Assembly (NCBI RefSeq): GCF_918797505.1
Contig: NC_092797.1
Location: 56,134,192 to 56,198,191, forward strand
Length of the DNA: 64,000 bases
Direction: 5' to 3'
Origin: Bemisia tabaci
Lineage: Eukaryota > Arthropoda > Insecta > Hemiptera > Aleyrodidae
Positions 31,960 through 45,500 of the stretch are shown here, one piece after another. The position numbers and the translations under genes were made by a program. The notes below the pieces were generated by a model. The model ran no database searches, was not told the origin of the DNA, and saw only the letters and a list, made by a program, of their open reading frames with translations. Position 1 is the first letter of the stretch. Every line of letters starts with the position of its first letter.

Positions 31960-32380
31960 TGTTGCATGTGTGTTATATGTTTTATATGTGTTATATGTTA
32001 TTTGTGTGTTATATGTTATTTGTGTGTTATATGTTATTTGTGTGTTATATGTTATTTGTGTGTTATATGTTATTTGTGTGTTATATGTTATTTATGTGTT
32101 ATATGTTATTTATGTGTTATATGTTTTCTATGTGTTATATGTTTTCTATGTGTTATATGTTATTTATGTGTATTTGTTATCTATGTGTTATATGTTTCTA
32201 CTGATGCGTGTTGCGTATGCGTGTTGCGGGTTGCTTGTGTGTGTTGCGTGTTGCTTACGTGTGTTGCATGTTGCTTGTGTGTTACATGTTCCTTGCGTGT
32301 TACGTGTTGCTTGTGTGCTATATGTTGCTTTTAAACGTTACATGTTGCTCGTGTGTGTTATGTGTTGCTTATCGCATGCT
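31960..32380. repeat. 18-bp minisatellite
   Basis: About ten near-identical units of tgtgttatatgttatttg run from about 31985 to 32180. Degenerate units (tgttgcgtgttgcttgtg type) continue to about 32380. Because 18 is divisible by three, a 198-residue open frame with repeated VLYVIC crosses it. That frame has no other support and is not called a gene. Confidence 0.85.
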
Positions 32381-33645
32381 AGTTCTAATTTGTTGTTCTT
32401 CTTTATTTTTTGAGGTTTCTTTTCTCTTTGTCTTTTAGCGATTTAACGCACTTCCCGGTGTTGGTTCCTCCTCCTTTTCTACTAACTTTTTTTTTTGCTT
32501 TCTAAAAGACAAAGAGCAAAGAAAACCAGTAATTACTTGTAGATTCGCGTTTTAAAGTAGAGTCCCCCAACCCCTCCCGCGTAGTAACATAATTTCAATT
32601 ATGTTACTTTTTTCTTTTTTCTTTGTCTTTTGAAGCGTGCCAGTAGGGCTCGCTCTTTTTCTTTTCATTCTTTTTTTCATTCTTTTTCTTGTCTCCCCTC
32701 CCCTAACAGAGAGTGGGTCTAGGAATTTTAAATATTCTAACGCCTCGTAAATTTATAACAGGGGGCGTACGATACCGTAGCTTTGGTTCGAAGGATGCAG
32801 TGGTGTTTCGGCACTTCGTTCAGTCGGCCGGCGGCCATCGCTTTCCTATGACGGCTGAATCCATAACCAGGACCCGGTATGGTGCAAGTTAGAGGGCGGT
32901 AAAAGAAACCCTCGGCCCTTCTGGCGAAAAAAAAAAAAAAAAGATGGTCCATTAGTATAGGCGGGAGGATACGTAAAACTCCTTCATCTCTCTCTGTTTT
33001 TTCCGTAATTTGTCATGAAGTGGATTGGTAGGCCTACGGGGGAAGCAACCACTATAAAAAAAGAAATAGTGTATTTTCCGAAGAAAATACACTAGCAACG
33101 CGCCACTGAACTTACCTCCTGAGAAATTAAGTGTTTATAAAAGTCGGTCTTTCCCTGGTAAAAATAATCTGATGGCTATCGCCAAAACACAGTGATGTCA
33201 TGAGTTTTGACTAACATAAATTGTGTTTTGGTGATGGCCAACTGATTATCTTAACGAGGGTTTCTCTAAGGTGGTGTGGAAAGAGTTCCATTGATAAGAA
33301 TCAAGTTTTCTCGTCGGTTTTATCCAGTTCAAATTGATGAGTTAGCCGTCACCAAAACAAACATTAATTGAAGTCATATGTGTTTTGGTAACGGTTAAAT
33401 CTTAATTTTGAAAAGGAGTTCTCTAAGGTGGTGTGGAAAGAGTTCTTCTGAGGATAAACCAGCAAATGGCAGGAAGTAATTGTAAGTCGCGAAATAGCTT
33501 TCTGAGATATTATGTAACACGTTACTTTCATTGAAGCGAAATAATAATATGGAAAACAGCTTTTTCTAGTTTCACACGCAGAAAATTCACTTGTCCTCAG
33601 TGTTTCAAAAAAAAAAACAAGAAATTCGGAAGCACATTGAATTGA

Positions 33646-33769
33646 ACGTCTTTATATTAAAAGGAACCATATCCATTCTGACATAATCCCTAAGATCCAT
33701 AAGAATGCATGCTTGGCAAGGCTTATGTCCCAACGGATGTAGTTTCTTTTGAGTCAAATGCGTCCAATT
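33646..33769. repeat. Palindromic MITE family A, degenerate copy
   Basis: It retains ggaaccatatccattctgacataatccctaagatc-type sequence and the right end ttgagtcaaatgcgtccaatt. The left TIR is largely decayed. Confidence 0.5.
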
Positions 33770-34985
33770 TTGGTTGACGGAAGATTACTTTCGTTATAGA
33801 GCGAAATTGCTCGCTTACAGCCAATCAGCAGTGATATACAAATAGAGGGAACGCAATAACAACGATGATATAGCCCGAAATGTGACGAGGGACAAAAAGC
33901 GCAAAAAATGGGTAACCAAGGCTAAAAATTTGAATTTTATTGATCCTTTCTTACTCATTTTCTTTGATTTTTTATCCGTGTGACAGAAGGAGTTAATGTC
34001 GTACTGATCTCCAGACTTACTGGCCAAACGTAAGTCCTGAAAAAACGCGTTTTCACGTCGGTCTCTCTTTCATAAAAAACCGTACTTCGCACCTAATCCG
34101 GATCAGGGCGCATGATGGACCTCAACTCTGCCGTGCTTAATAAAAGGTCTTATCATTATTTGTAATTTTCCGAATTTCAGCTGATAGAGCGAGAATTTTC
34201 TAGAAAACTTAAGAATATTTTTCTCTTCTAGGGATTCTCCTTGCTCTTGAACGAATTGTACTTGAAATTTTCAAAGAAATGTATTTATCGTACGTATAAG
34301 TTGATCGGATAAAATTGTCTGGATAGAAATACTTGTCTTGGGGGAATGAGGATACAGAAATCTCATGGCAAAATTCAAATTTATAAACGACCTTCTTTAT
34401 TAGCGGCGACGCACTGTATATGACAGAAATGAATCAGCGAGAACAAAAACACACCAACTCTGTAGCTCGGAAATGCTCAATTTTCATTAAAGACAGTCAA
34501 TTTCCATAAAGGCATCTATTCCAGCTTGGACCTTTAAAGTGTCCTTAAGTGCTTGTCCTTCGGCACCAAAAAACTTTTTCTTGGACTAACTTCTTCAATT
34601 ACTATGCAGTTTTGTATGCGTCTTGATTATTTTCATTTTTCGGTGTGTTTGCGTTCTCACTGATTCAAAATTAGAAATAGAATTCCTGAAGTTTCCACCA
34701 CTAACGTGTTCCACCACTTCCCGAACCGCCGACGCTACGAATAAAATTGTATGATGACCTCTGGAATAACCTCTTCAATTTTGTAGATTAACCCTCCGAC
34801 ACCTGAGCAGATTCTGGCCTCCGGCACAAGATAGGGCGTATTTAAGTTGTATTTATCTATTTACCTTCGTATAAAACATGAATTTGTTATATGTTAACAT
34901 GCATCATAATCAAAAGCATAGACCCACAGCAGCTTGTACTGTCGAAGGAGATCATGCGAGACCATGCCGAATACGAATTTTTGAA

Positions 34986-35696
34986 CAGGCTCGGATTGGC
35001 ATGAAAAAAGTTAGGCCGCGGCGACGTATCGTGACGGCCCCCAGGGGGAGGGGAGACCCCCCAGTAAGGAGAGGAGGTCCGGGGGGCGGCCGTCCCCCGG
35101 AAAATTTTTGGATCCTTTATATCCCGAGAATGCAATTTTATCCTCACGGACGCTTGTAAAATTGTCAACTATTAGAGGTTTGGATTGATACAATATTCGA
35201 CCTAAAACGTAATTTTGAGAGCACGTAAGTTTTATTTTACGTCAAAAAATTTCACTTAATTAACTCGTAACAGTGGAGACGCCCAACTCCGGGGGCCCCA
35301 GTCGTCGAAAACTAATTAACCCTTAGATTACAGAGTCTTAAAATCAATAGAAACAATTCTGGGCCCCTCAGCCTCGGGGGCCCCGAGGACGACGGCAAAG
35401 AAAGAGAATTAAACAAAAAATTGTGGGGCCCTCTTCCTCGGGGGCCCCGGGAAAGAGGGCCCCAGAATTGTTTTTATTAATATTAAGACTCTGTAATCTA
35501 AGAGTTAATTAGTTTTCGACGACTGGGGCCCTCGAGTCGGGCGCCTCCACTGTTACGTGTTATTTCAGTGAAATTTTTTGACGTACCTGAAATAAAACTT
35601 AAGTGCTCTAAAAATTACGTTTTAGGTCGAATATTATATCGTCCTCGGGGGCCAAGCCGCGATCGCGGCCTAGCGGCTCTGGCCAGTCCGAGCCTG
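34986..35696. mobile_element. Fold-back hAT-like MITE, right copy of the composite
   Basis: A 711-bp near-duplicate of 29826-30540 in the same orientation. The left TIR has one change (CAGGCTCGGATTGGC). The region near the right end lacks the GGGCCCGGGCCTCGAGGAG block present in the left copy and retains a gttttaggtcgaatattat block that the left copy has lost. Confidence 0.85.
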
Positions 35697-35704
35697 CTTT
35701 TCAT

Positions 35705-36517
35705 CCCTTCATTCTCTTGTTGGGCTCCCTCATTGAGTAAAGTATCGATCGCAAAAGTAGGAAATCCCGTACCGCCGCTTGCGACGTCACAAGCTTCCTG
35801 TCATACTTTATTTTTTCTTCGGAAAATTAGTCAACGTAATTTTTTGAAAACTTCCATGTCAAAACGCAACCACGAAAGCATGCAGAAAATAGCACTCACG
35901 GCTGTCTTGTCTAATACTAGCCTAACATGAAAATGAATAATACCCATTTTATGTGATTGAAATAAAATCTGTCGAGTTTTAATAATTCAAACGAATTCTA
36001 AGAGCTTTTCGGATGATGAGGTGCAATTTGACGAAGAACGGATACTTCTTTCAATAAAATTTTCCGGTCAGAGACTTCTGATCCCGTTTTCTCAAAACTG
36101 CATTTTTGCACTTACTTCTCTCTTCGCTATCACGAAAAAGCCATCGATAGGAGCCCAAATTCATGCTGACGTCAATCTGATTGCCATCGATGGAAGCATC
36201 AGTGGCATTCGTTGAGTTTTATGACGCATGATTGCACGAATCGCATGAACTCGTTCGTCCCCCTTTCCAGAATTATCCTGAACTTTTACCACTTACCAGG
36301 CAATGTAGTTGAAATGTTTTAGCCGCGATGGAACGAGCTGACCTTGTAATCTTGTGCGTGGGAAATATGACGTGCAAAAAGGTACATCGCGTTTTTAAGC
36401 CGCGGTTCCATTCGTGGAAAACCCCAGTTTTTGAAAAAGCTTCCCATTTAAAACATTTCATTTTCCACGAACGGAGTGTCACGTATTTTTTGCTGAACTG
36501 TTACTCTCGTTCGAACA
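35705..36517. promoter_or_regulatory. 5' flank of RING gene B
   Basis: This is sequence between the composite transposon and the gene B ATG. A diverged interspersed repeat lies at 35775-35900. A short inverted pair (ccatcgatagg / ttgccatcgatgg) is at 36141-36193, and an inverted ccgcggttccattcgtgg / ccacgaacgg pair at 36400-36475. The 40 bases before the ATG (cacgtattttttgctgaact...ttcgaaca) resemble the gene A leader loosely. No clear TATA box. Confidence 0.35.
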
Positions 36518-36574
36518 ATGAGATTGCCGTTTTTTCTCTTGATCCTGTCTTTCCTCTCTGCTGCCCATAGTACG
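36518..36574 (+). CDS. RING gene B exon 1: signal peptide
   Basis: ATG at 36518 (context gaacaATGA) encodes MRLPFFLLILSFLSAAHST: one Arg, a 12-residue hydrophobic core, then small residues suitable for cleavage near SAA. It ends in phase 0 at ACG/GTGAGT, a consensus donor. It is the direct counterpart of gene A exon 1. Confidence 0.75.
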
Positions 36575-39500
36575 GTGAGTTTTTGCTAATCAGATATTTT
36601 TATGGAAAGGTAATTGACGGAAAGACGACACACGAATCAAAGTATAACAATAAAATTATGTCCTGTCATCGAAAGTCCATGCAAAGTACCTTGTTCAACA
36701 TTTTGGAGTGAAATTCTGAGCCGGAGTCTATATGTATAGCGCCAAAAATCCCGAGTGCATGTGCTTCTATGGTGTTAGTTTCACTTTGTATTATTATCAT
36801 TCGAAGTCATTGGGCGCGTACAGACTCTGGCATTGAATTTTACTCCTCAATTTTTAACAGCGTGCGTTGAAAAATTAGAAATTTCCCCTTAAATTTCCAA
36901 ATTGTAAGAGGGAGGTTTATGTCTATTTGCCAAAAATCAAAATTATTAGATTCAGACTCTTATCGCAAGAATAAAACGACATCAACGATTTTCGGAGGAA
37001 CGTAATGATTTTCAAAACTCATCAAGGCAGTGTTGCCGCATTGTGACATCGCCTGTCGTTGCTTCTGTGCCTGAAAACTAACTTATTTTGAAATATTTTC
37101 GCCGAGTGAAAGAATAAATAACTGACCATACATAATCCGGCAACAATGCCTTAATGATCGTCGGAGATCTTGAAGTTCTGTTGAAGATCACTGATGATGT
37201 TCGCGTATACTGAGTGAATCGCTTCTGTGAACGGATCCGCGGGTACTGGCATTGATCGATAAATGTCTATTATAGCATTATTTTTGTCGATCAAGGTAAT
37301 TCATTAACGACTCAACCATTCCGATTTAGGTGTTGAAGTCAACTCGCGGCTCAATGTATTGAGCTCTGCAAATTGTTATAGGAAATCGTGTGGGAAGCGG
37401 TATATCTACAAATGTTTAAACACGTCAGAAAGGGTTAATGCCTCATTCATTTAGGTGAAACATTATTGCTAATATCTGCTCTCCTGGGTAAGAAATTTCC
37501 GAATGGAAGAGGATCTTTATTAACGATGAAAAAACAATCGGAAAGTTGTCATCAAAAAATAAAAAAATATTTTTAAAAAAACATTAATGAAAAATAAATT
37601 TAAAGAAGTAAAAAAGAGGTTTTACACTGACAGAAGTCCTCCAGTAATAGTTTAGTAGCGATTTAGAGGTATTAATGCAGAGAGGCACTATGCTAGGATC
37701 TCAAGGAGCTTGAGGGAGAAAAGCAAAGTCGTCACAACCAGCGACTAGTAAAAAATGTGCTGCCAGCTACCGTGCGGTAGTTATGATAACTATACCGTGG
37801 TAGAGGGCACAACTACTCTGGTAATTACAGCAACCACCATGACATTTTCTATAACGGACCGAGAACTACCGTGATGGTTGTGGTAACCACACGTGTAGTT
37901 ACTCTACCACTGTAGTTATCGTAACTACCGCAGAGTAGCTAGCGCATTTTTAACCGGCCGCTGAATTTGGCAAACATCTTATTTTTTCGTGTACAAGAAA
38001 TAGCACATCCTATTTATATGGTTCCCTTTGATTTAATTAATTTGTGTTTTGTTCTCTTTAGCATGTAAACTTTGATAACACTGCGTTGAAAAATCGTATC
38101 ACATCTAAAATAAAATTTCACAGGTTAAGTTTTTGTTGGAGAGCTGGTGAAGGGGAAAATGGGGGAAAATTAATGGGAGTGCATTAGGTAAAGTTCCATT
38201 AAAGAGCTCATACGTGATTGAACGTAAAAAAGTTAGAAAGATTTTTAGATGCGAGAAAAAATATGAATTAACAGACATGTGCACGTCATCCATAAGAGCG
38301 AACTCATTCTTAAGAAAACAGGTTTTTAAAAACAACCTATGGTCCAAATAGTACGCATTTAGGGTAAATGCGCGTTAACCTAAAACTTGGTTCGTACATA
38401 TAGATCCACTCTACTTTTTAACGTTGAATTTCATGTTACGGCATTTTGTCTGAGATCGCTGTGCGTGGGGAAATGTCGAGGGTTATGCCACGCGTGTGAG
38501 GTATATTAAAATGCCTGCCTTGTTAAGTAAAAAAGCAACATGAGCATTTTGCCAAAATCCGTGAGTTATAATTTTAATTTTTTAGGACATCTAACGTTTA
38601 TTTACTCTTGAAATTTTAAATTTACCATTTCACATGTTAGATCCAATCTTCTGAAAAATTAAAAGGGATAGTAATACAATACAATTTCCGAGTTGTCCAG
38701 AACATTTTGGATTCTTCGAAAGGAATTGGACAACGTCCATATTTTTTGTGGCCGTCTTCCTCAGCCAATCTCGCCATGTTTTGCTCAATGTACATCCTCT
38801 CCTCCTCTTTATCAAATGCATATTTTACGTTTCAGCCCTGGAGCCGTGATTCCCAAATAAGTAGACAACACCCTCTCCGCTCTCGACCTCGCTCGATACG
38901 GCGCTCATTGAGAGATAATTGTTTCTGGTGCGTAGTGACTAAAAAATACAACATACGAGAGAAAATGTATTGTATATTTTGAAAATTTCAAGGTACTTCC
39001 CTATCTATCTTGGAGTATGTGGGTGGTTTCACGATAACTAGAATAGTTTTGTCGCCGTAACAGACAACATATTTTTCTGTCATCTTTTTCGTAGTACTGA
39101 TAATCAATCGAATTTTTTTGCATTGATCTTCAAAGGGTTACGTATTATAACGTTTTCTAATGATTTGTTGATCTACTTCTCAATTAATATTATGTAAATT
39201 CCGAAAATGCGCAGCCTGTTACGCGGTAATAAGTCAACGTAATAGACATCACATTTTCGGCCATTTATATATAAATATAGAAAATTAGGGCAATAAATCG
39301 TTGAAAAGCATTATAACTCGATTAATGCAAAAAAATCGAGTGATTATCATTACAACTAAAAATATAACCGAAAATGTGTCGTCTGTTACGGCGATAAAAC
39401 TATTCCAGTTGTCGTGAAACCACCCAAGTATGTCAAAATCACACAATCTTCTCTCTCACACATTATACGAGGGGCTAAGGAACTTTACCGCCTAACTGAA

Positions 39501-42500
39501 AATGTTGGTGGAAATGAGTTAGCGCCCTTGCCGCATCCCATAGCATAAATACGCAAGCTGATGTTGTATTTTTCTCCGATGTCGCAAAGAAGAACATGTA
39601 CTGAAGCTGTAATTGAAATTGAAAATTTCAAATCTAACCTGAAAATTACTAAAATAGTGAAATCCGACTTATATAAAATCATCAATTTGAAGATAGGCGG
39701 TATTTTTCCTCGGCCATCGATTATCATGTTTGCAGTTACGAATCATTGCATCCCCTCATAAGAATCTATTTTCATTATTATAAATTGTTGAGTTTTTTCG
39801 AATTTCGCCAAAATTGTTATTTTTATGATACTACACTGAAAGTCCATAAGCCTATCGTATTAACAAAGTAAAATGTACTGGGTTCGTGTAGGAAAGAAGC
39901 TGCTCAAGGAAAGACTATAAACACATTACAATTCTAGGGTCATATAATTCATAGTCGTTCCTTAAACTGCTCCTTTGCGATACAGGGCTCCCATGGGAGC
40001 CCTGTATCGTTTTCATTATGATTAAGGGAGTTTTGAGGAGACGTTCAACATAACAGTATAAAAGGACAATTTTGACGAATCTCGAGTGAATTGAAATTAT
40101 ATGACTTTAGAAATAAACCCTTGTAAGCACTTACAATGCTCTGCTATTGGAAAAAATTAAATGAATGATGAAATAATGTTGCCGATCTTGGGAATTTTAA
40201 GGTAGGTTTTTACCTACCTTAGGCTTTAGATGCCCAAGACTTTTTTATATACAAAGTCCCTCGTCAGGTCAAGTCGATTTGTGCTGAAACACATCGATTT
40301 TGATAGTTTTTTAAAGTATTATCTACATTAGTTCTATGTTTTTGGAGGTAGGAAATAATTTGCTTGAAATTGTCACCTCTTTGGTAACATATTAGCGCTT
40401 TCTTATTCCCTCTTCATCATGTAAATGGCCTAAAAGAGAAAGTCGGGTCGTTTTGACCCAGCTTGGGATTTCTAGGATAGTAGTCATCAACTCTAGCCAA
40501 AATATGTCTGTGAGGTTAGCACCCCGACCTTTAAAAGTTTAAATTTTGTCTTTTGCTCATCATTGCTCATCATTTGCTCACCTCGAAAATAGCTTTCTTT
40601 TTTTTTGCTCAGGCATGTACTCCCGAAAAATCGAACTTTAACTTTCAGAGAGGTCACTGACCTTAGCACCCCCACTTTGTCCGATTGACCTGAAAATGGT
40701 CTCAAACGACGCAGAATCATTTGCTCACCTTTGCTCAGCCCTTCGTTTTTGTTGCTCATCCCTCCGTCCCCCCAAAATGAAAGGCGGCATTTTGGGGGAC
40801 ATCAAAGGCAGCACCCCCACTTTGTCCAATTGAGCTGAAATTGGTGTCAAACGACGAAGGATCATTTGCACAGCCCTTTGATTCCGTTGCCCGAATCCTA
40901 CCTCCTCCCGAAAACGAATGGCGGTTGCGAACATAGTCGGTGCGCTCCCTTTGATGTGCGCCAAAATGCCGCAATTCGATTCGGAGGGGAAGTGGGGGGT
41001 GAGCGACGGAAACTAAGGGCTGAGCAAACGTGAGCAAAAGATCCTGCGTAGTTTGACATCAATTTCAGCTCAATCGGACAAAGTGGGGGTGCTGCCCCCA
41101 AAATGCCACCTTTCATTTTGGGGGAGGGGAAGGGGTAGGTGAGCAACAAAAACTAAGGGCTGAGCAAAGGTGAGCAAATGATTCTGCGTCGTTTGAGACC
41201 ATTTTCAGGTCAATTTGACAAAGTGGGGGTGCTAAGTTCAATGACCTCTCTGAAAGTTCAAGTTCGATTTTCGGGGGGTACATGCCTGCGCAAAGAAAAT
41301 GAAAGCGATTTTCGAGGTGAGCAAATGATGAGCAATGATGAGGAAAAGAGAAAATTTAAAATTTTAAAAGTCGGGGTGCTAACTTCAAGGACATGCCAAA
41401 ATGCCAATGTTTATACGTGCGTCCTTTAGGGCACTTAAAAGACATCTAAACATTTTTTATTTTATTTTATTTGTTTCAAAATGATTCTTGATTTCCATAC
41501 ATCACACCATATTTTGAGCGAACTTAACCTTGACTTTTTTCAAATTTCAAAAATAAAAGACACCTCGACCCGCGTTAATGACAGCGCGATGACAGATACA
41601 ACTGTTGGTGCTTTATGGACGTCCGTAATGCATCTGCAAAATTGAAGGCGCGATGGCGCGAGGCGTGAGAACTCGGAATGCTGTCAATGAAGCGTCGCTC
41701 ATATTCAGGAGCAAAGATAAAAAACGAAGCCAGAATACGTCTTTCCTATCTTCGGCTGTGTTACTTAACCCTTGAAGAACCACTACAAACGGAATCAACC
41801 TAACAAGGAGGTATACATCATGGTAAATGAAATGAGAGGAACACGGGGTACAGGCTGTAAATTAAAGTAATTTTGACGGGACGTTTCGGGGTTCACATTC
41901 CCTTTTTCAACCGCCGAAAAAAACAAAAAACACAAGTTGAAATTTACACATAAATGAGTCGCCGCTTAACAGCAAGGCAAGACTGAAAACAGGTAAACAA
42001 AGTTCAGCCAAGCCGGCTTTTCCAAAGATTACACCACCTATCAATCAGCGCCCTCTGGTAAAAAGAACTGATGATAGGCAAAGCTAAGCTTATCGACGTC
42101 AGCGGGGGCATTACAAACTTGGTTCCTCATCTTGAGGATGTGGACCATTTCTAAGAGACACCGCGAAAAATCGTGCTTCTCAGTGGCCAAAATCCTGGTA
42201 AACGAAGCGCGCTCAAGAAGGCGCAGAGAAACAACTATTCGTACTTGATGGATGCCCGTGTTGCGTCTGCAAAATTGAAGGCGTGATGGCATGAGGTGTG
42301 AACTCGCAATGCTCCGCTCTATTCTGCCAATGATGTATCATTTAGATTTGGGAGATAAGTTAAAAAACGAGGCCCAAATAACTCTCTCCCATCTTCGGCT
42401 CTCCACGGCCCTATACAGCCCGCGGTACACGTGTTTTTAACAAGCCCCGGGTCAATATGACCCGTCCTGGACATGTAGGGTCAGCTTGTCAGAGTCATAG

Positions 42501-45500
42501 ATTTTTTCTAGTATTATTATTATTTTTCCTGTGAAAAATCAATACGGGTCCATTCCCAAAGTCACACCCTTGAGTTTTACTCAAGATTATTTAAAATTCT
42601 ACTTCTCATGGGGTGCCATGCCAAGGATCTTATTAGGGGCCGTCCTTAAACTACGTGAGGCGCTTTTTCGGCATTTTCAACCCCTTCCCCCAACTTAAAA
42701 TGCTTTTGTGGCGTAGGTCCCTATCCTTTAACACGCAAGAACAAAATGGCGTAACGCTCTCCACTACCCCCTCCTCCCTCGAGCTTTACGTAATTTAGGG
42801 ACGGTCCCTTCAAAATGTAATACAAGTGGGGCTTCCTATGGAAATGAGCTGCTTATGGAGCGATTATGAATACAACCCTTAATCTTCTTCACATATTAAC
42901 AGGGGCTGGAAAAGGCGTGAAAGACTTCGTGAAAGCAGCAATACGTCCTCTTTATCAAATCCCAGGGTGGAGGACGCGGAGTCAATCGTGGGGGTGAATC
43001 CGGAAGAAAGATATCGTTTAGCTGACGGAGAGGGAAGATTCATCCTCGAACGGAGCGAGTCAAATCCGTCCAGATCCAGAGCGGATGATGAGAGGGTACT
43101 TAGACGCCAATTTTCAGGTGAGGGTCTGAACTACACGACAGAGTAGGAAATAGACCTGTGTGAGATATGTTCCCTCGGCAAAATCTCACGCAGAGCACTC
43201 GAAGGCCTAAATACTCACGGCGATTAATTGCCGTGAGTGAAAGACGACAGCCAATAGAGAGCCTTGATTTCGATATATGGACGTCAATGGATCGAAATCA
43301 AGGCTCTCCTATTGCTTTCGTCTTCACTCGCGGCAATTAATCGCCGTGTGTATCTAGGCCTTTAAACAGTTGGGTGACTTCCTAAATGGGTCAGTTACGC
43401 AAGTATTGTGTTTTAATGCTTGATCCGTGTAGATTAGCGAATATATTAAGATCTGTTCAAACAGCGACGTTCTACGTTAAATGACCCGAGGTATCGCGCT
43501 TTGAAAAATTCGGTTCATGACGTCATCCGCACCGCGGTAACGACACCCTTGGTTTCTTCCGCCTTGCTTTCATCTATCAAAGAAAGACACCTTTGCACTG
43601 GTTATTCAACGTAAAACTTGGATGAAACGAGGTGAAAGAAACCAAAGGTGTCACTCCCACAGTACATGACGTCAAACCGAATTTTTCAAAGCGCGAAATC
43701 TCGGTTAATATAGAACGTTTGGACATAGCTTATATTATTTTTAGCTAGTCCATAAGAATCGAGTATCAAAACACGATTCTGTACCCAGCGCAACTGACCC
43801 ACTACCTCGTAACTGAGAAATTAAGGTGACTCTCCAGCACGATGAGAAAAAATTTCGATCGTGTGAACCGCAAGGATGGGATATCGGCCGTAATATTCAG
43901 TTCACATGACCGTTCTCTCAGTTTTGGGAGCCGTACTCTCGGTTAATGCAACCGAGGTTTCAAGCAAATAGAACTATGGAAGGAGCTCGGTTGCATGGAC
44001 CAAGAATACGGTTCCTCGAACTGAGGGAGCGGTTGTTGTATGGACCGAGTGTAATATGACCGATATTGAACACCGCGTTTACGGTTCAGATCGGATGAGT
44101 ATCTCGATCAGGGAATTTTGAGTTTATTTCCCAACAATATTTTGACGCGTGTGAAAATTTTTTGAATTTCGATCCGAGGAAGTTGAAAAGGCGCTAAAGT
44201 AAAGGAACTTAAGCGACCGGTCGAGAAAAGACTTTGAATCCATGCCTAATCGCATTTCATTCGCATTGTTCGTAAATAATGCATTATGCGAAGCTGCGTT
44301 TGTGTAAGATAGCAAGGCGTTGTAATACGACTATGGCTGCTCCACATGTAGTCGGGTTGCACACGCAAAATAATGAAGGCGCTTTGCAGCGCCAGATCTT
44401 CTGCTCTGTGTCGACCCTCGAAGAGCGGCGTGATGACCTCTTGGAATGTTCTGCTGAGCAGAGACTCCAAAACCCTGCTCAATTTGATAGTGACGCTTAA
44501 AAAATCCAGGATGAAACACAAATGAAACTAAGGTGAAAAAAACGAAGAAATACACAAACGTGTTTGATCACCGCGCCATGCGCCGTGTTTTTCGGTATCT
44601 TTAAATATTGGACGTAGAAACCTTGGGGTTTGAAAAGATTTTCTTATTTTCACATTATTTAGACTTAAACTACCGAAACAAGATTTTGTAACAAGCGTGA
44701 CTGAACCATTCTCTATCAGCTTTCCAATAGAAGCAACTATTTTTTCCGCTCTCATCAAAGTTTGCAGCATACCAATCAATAATGAACCAGTAGACAAGGT
44801 ACGAATTTAATCATTCTCAAACATATTTCCTCACAAAAATTATACGCAGAACACGATTTGTAGAATGAAAACTACTGAAATCAATTCCTAAACAAGATAT
44901 TCAATATTTCTTGATGCTTAAATTCAAACCTCCCGCTCATGAAAAAACAAAAATTTACGGTAGGCAAATCGCGATCGAAACGTTACCGCGACAGTCTCTA
45001 CGGTTATGAAAGTTTAGCAACCTGAATCTCGGTGCTGCGCCTCAGCTGTAGCACTTTGTTACACTTTCAACAACACAAAGCGCAGAGAACATCGCTCGAT
45101 TGCTAAATTTAACTCAGAAACTTAAATTTTTACGAGAGCACGTTTGTGCGGATTCCTTTGACAATTTCAAGGAAGCTGCTTTATACTGTGCGGAAAATTC
45201 ACTGAATTTTTTGCAAAAATCTACACAACCGTTTTCATGTAAAAATCGAATCACCCAATTAAATTTGACACCAGCTAATGTGACAAGATTCCTTTCTGCT
45301 TAACACGGTCCAGTTTTTTTAGAGTACGTAAATGTCGGAACATGGAGCTCCCAGGCCCAAAAAGGGTAGCCAACCCTCTAACCCAAAAAATGTCACCGCC
45401 AATCTTTAGTTTCCAATATCACACCAATACGGCCAAGAATGTTTATGAGCTTCCATCCACAAACATGGGTAAATTTATACGAAAACTAAGTCAAATACGT

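Larger units (their letters stand above)
30541..34985. other. Interior of the composite unit, no genes recognised
   Basis: It holds two MITE family A copies (30759-30887 and 33646-33769) and partly repeated blocks with ggcagccctttcaagccct / ggctgccctttcaggctct (31530 and 31710). It also has an 18-bp minisatellite (31960-32380), an inverted pair around 32411-32528 (ctttgtcttttag / ctaaaagacaaag) and a twice-repeated tctctaaggtggtgtggaaa block (33270 and 33420). A runs occur at 32927-32942. No exon with credible splice sites and composition was found. Confidence 0.5.
29826..35696. mobile_element. Composite 5.87-kb hAT-like unit between two MITE copies
   Basis: Two near-identical TIR elements (29826-30540 and 34986-35696) bound a 4.4-kb interior. 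The outermost ends are CAGGCTCGGACTGGC and its exact reverse complement. An 8-bp direct repeat cttttcat stands only at the outer edges (29818-29825 and 35697-35704). The inner edges (tgcctagc after copy 1, tttttgaa before copy 2) do not match each other or the outer repeat. This is the pattern of one unit moved as a whole, or of a single insertion later enlarged by recombination with another copy. The interior has no transposase. Confidence 0.75.

Noticed and set aside
31817..32413. 198-residue open frame rich in VLYVIC repeats
   Set aside because: It is a translation of an 18-bp minisatellite; composition and periodicity are explained by the repeat and there is no start context, splice signal or domain.
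32740..32930. Possible rDNA fragment (gatgcagtggtgtttcggca area)
   Set aside because: No stretch matching the well-known conserved rRNA segments could be found on either strand.
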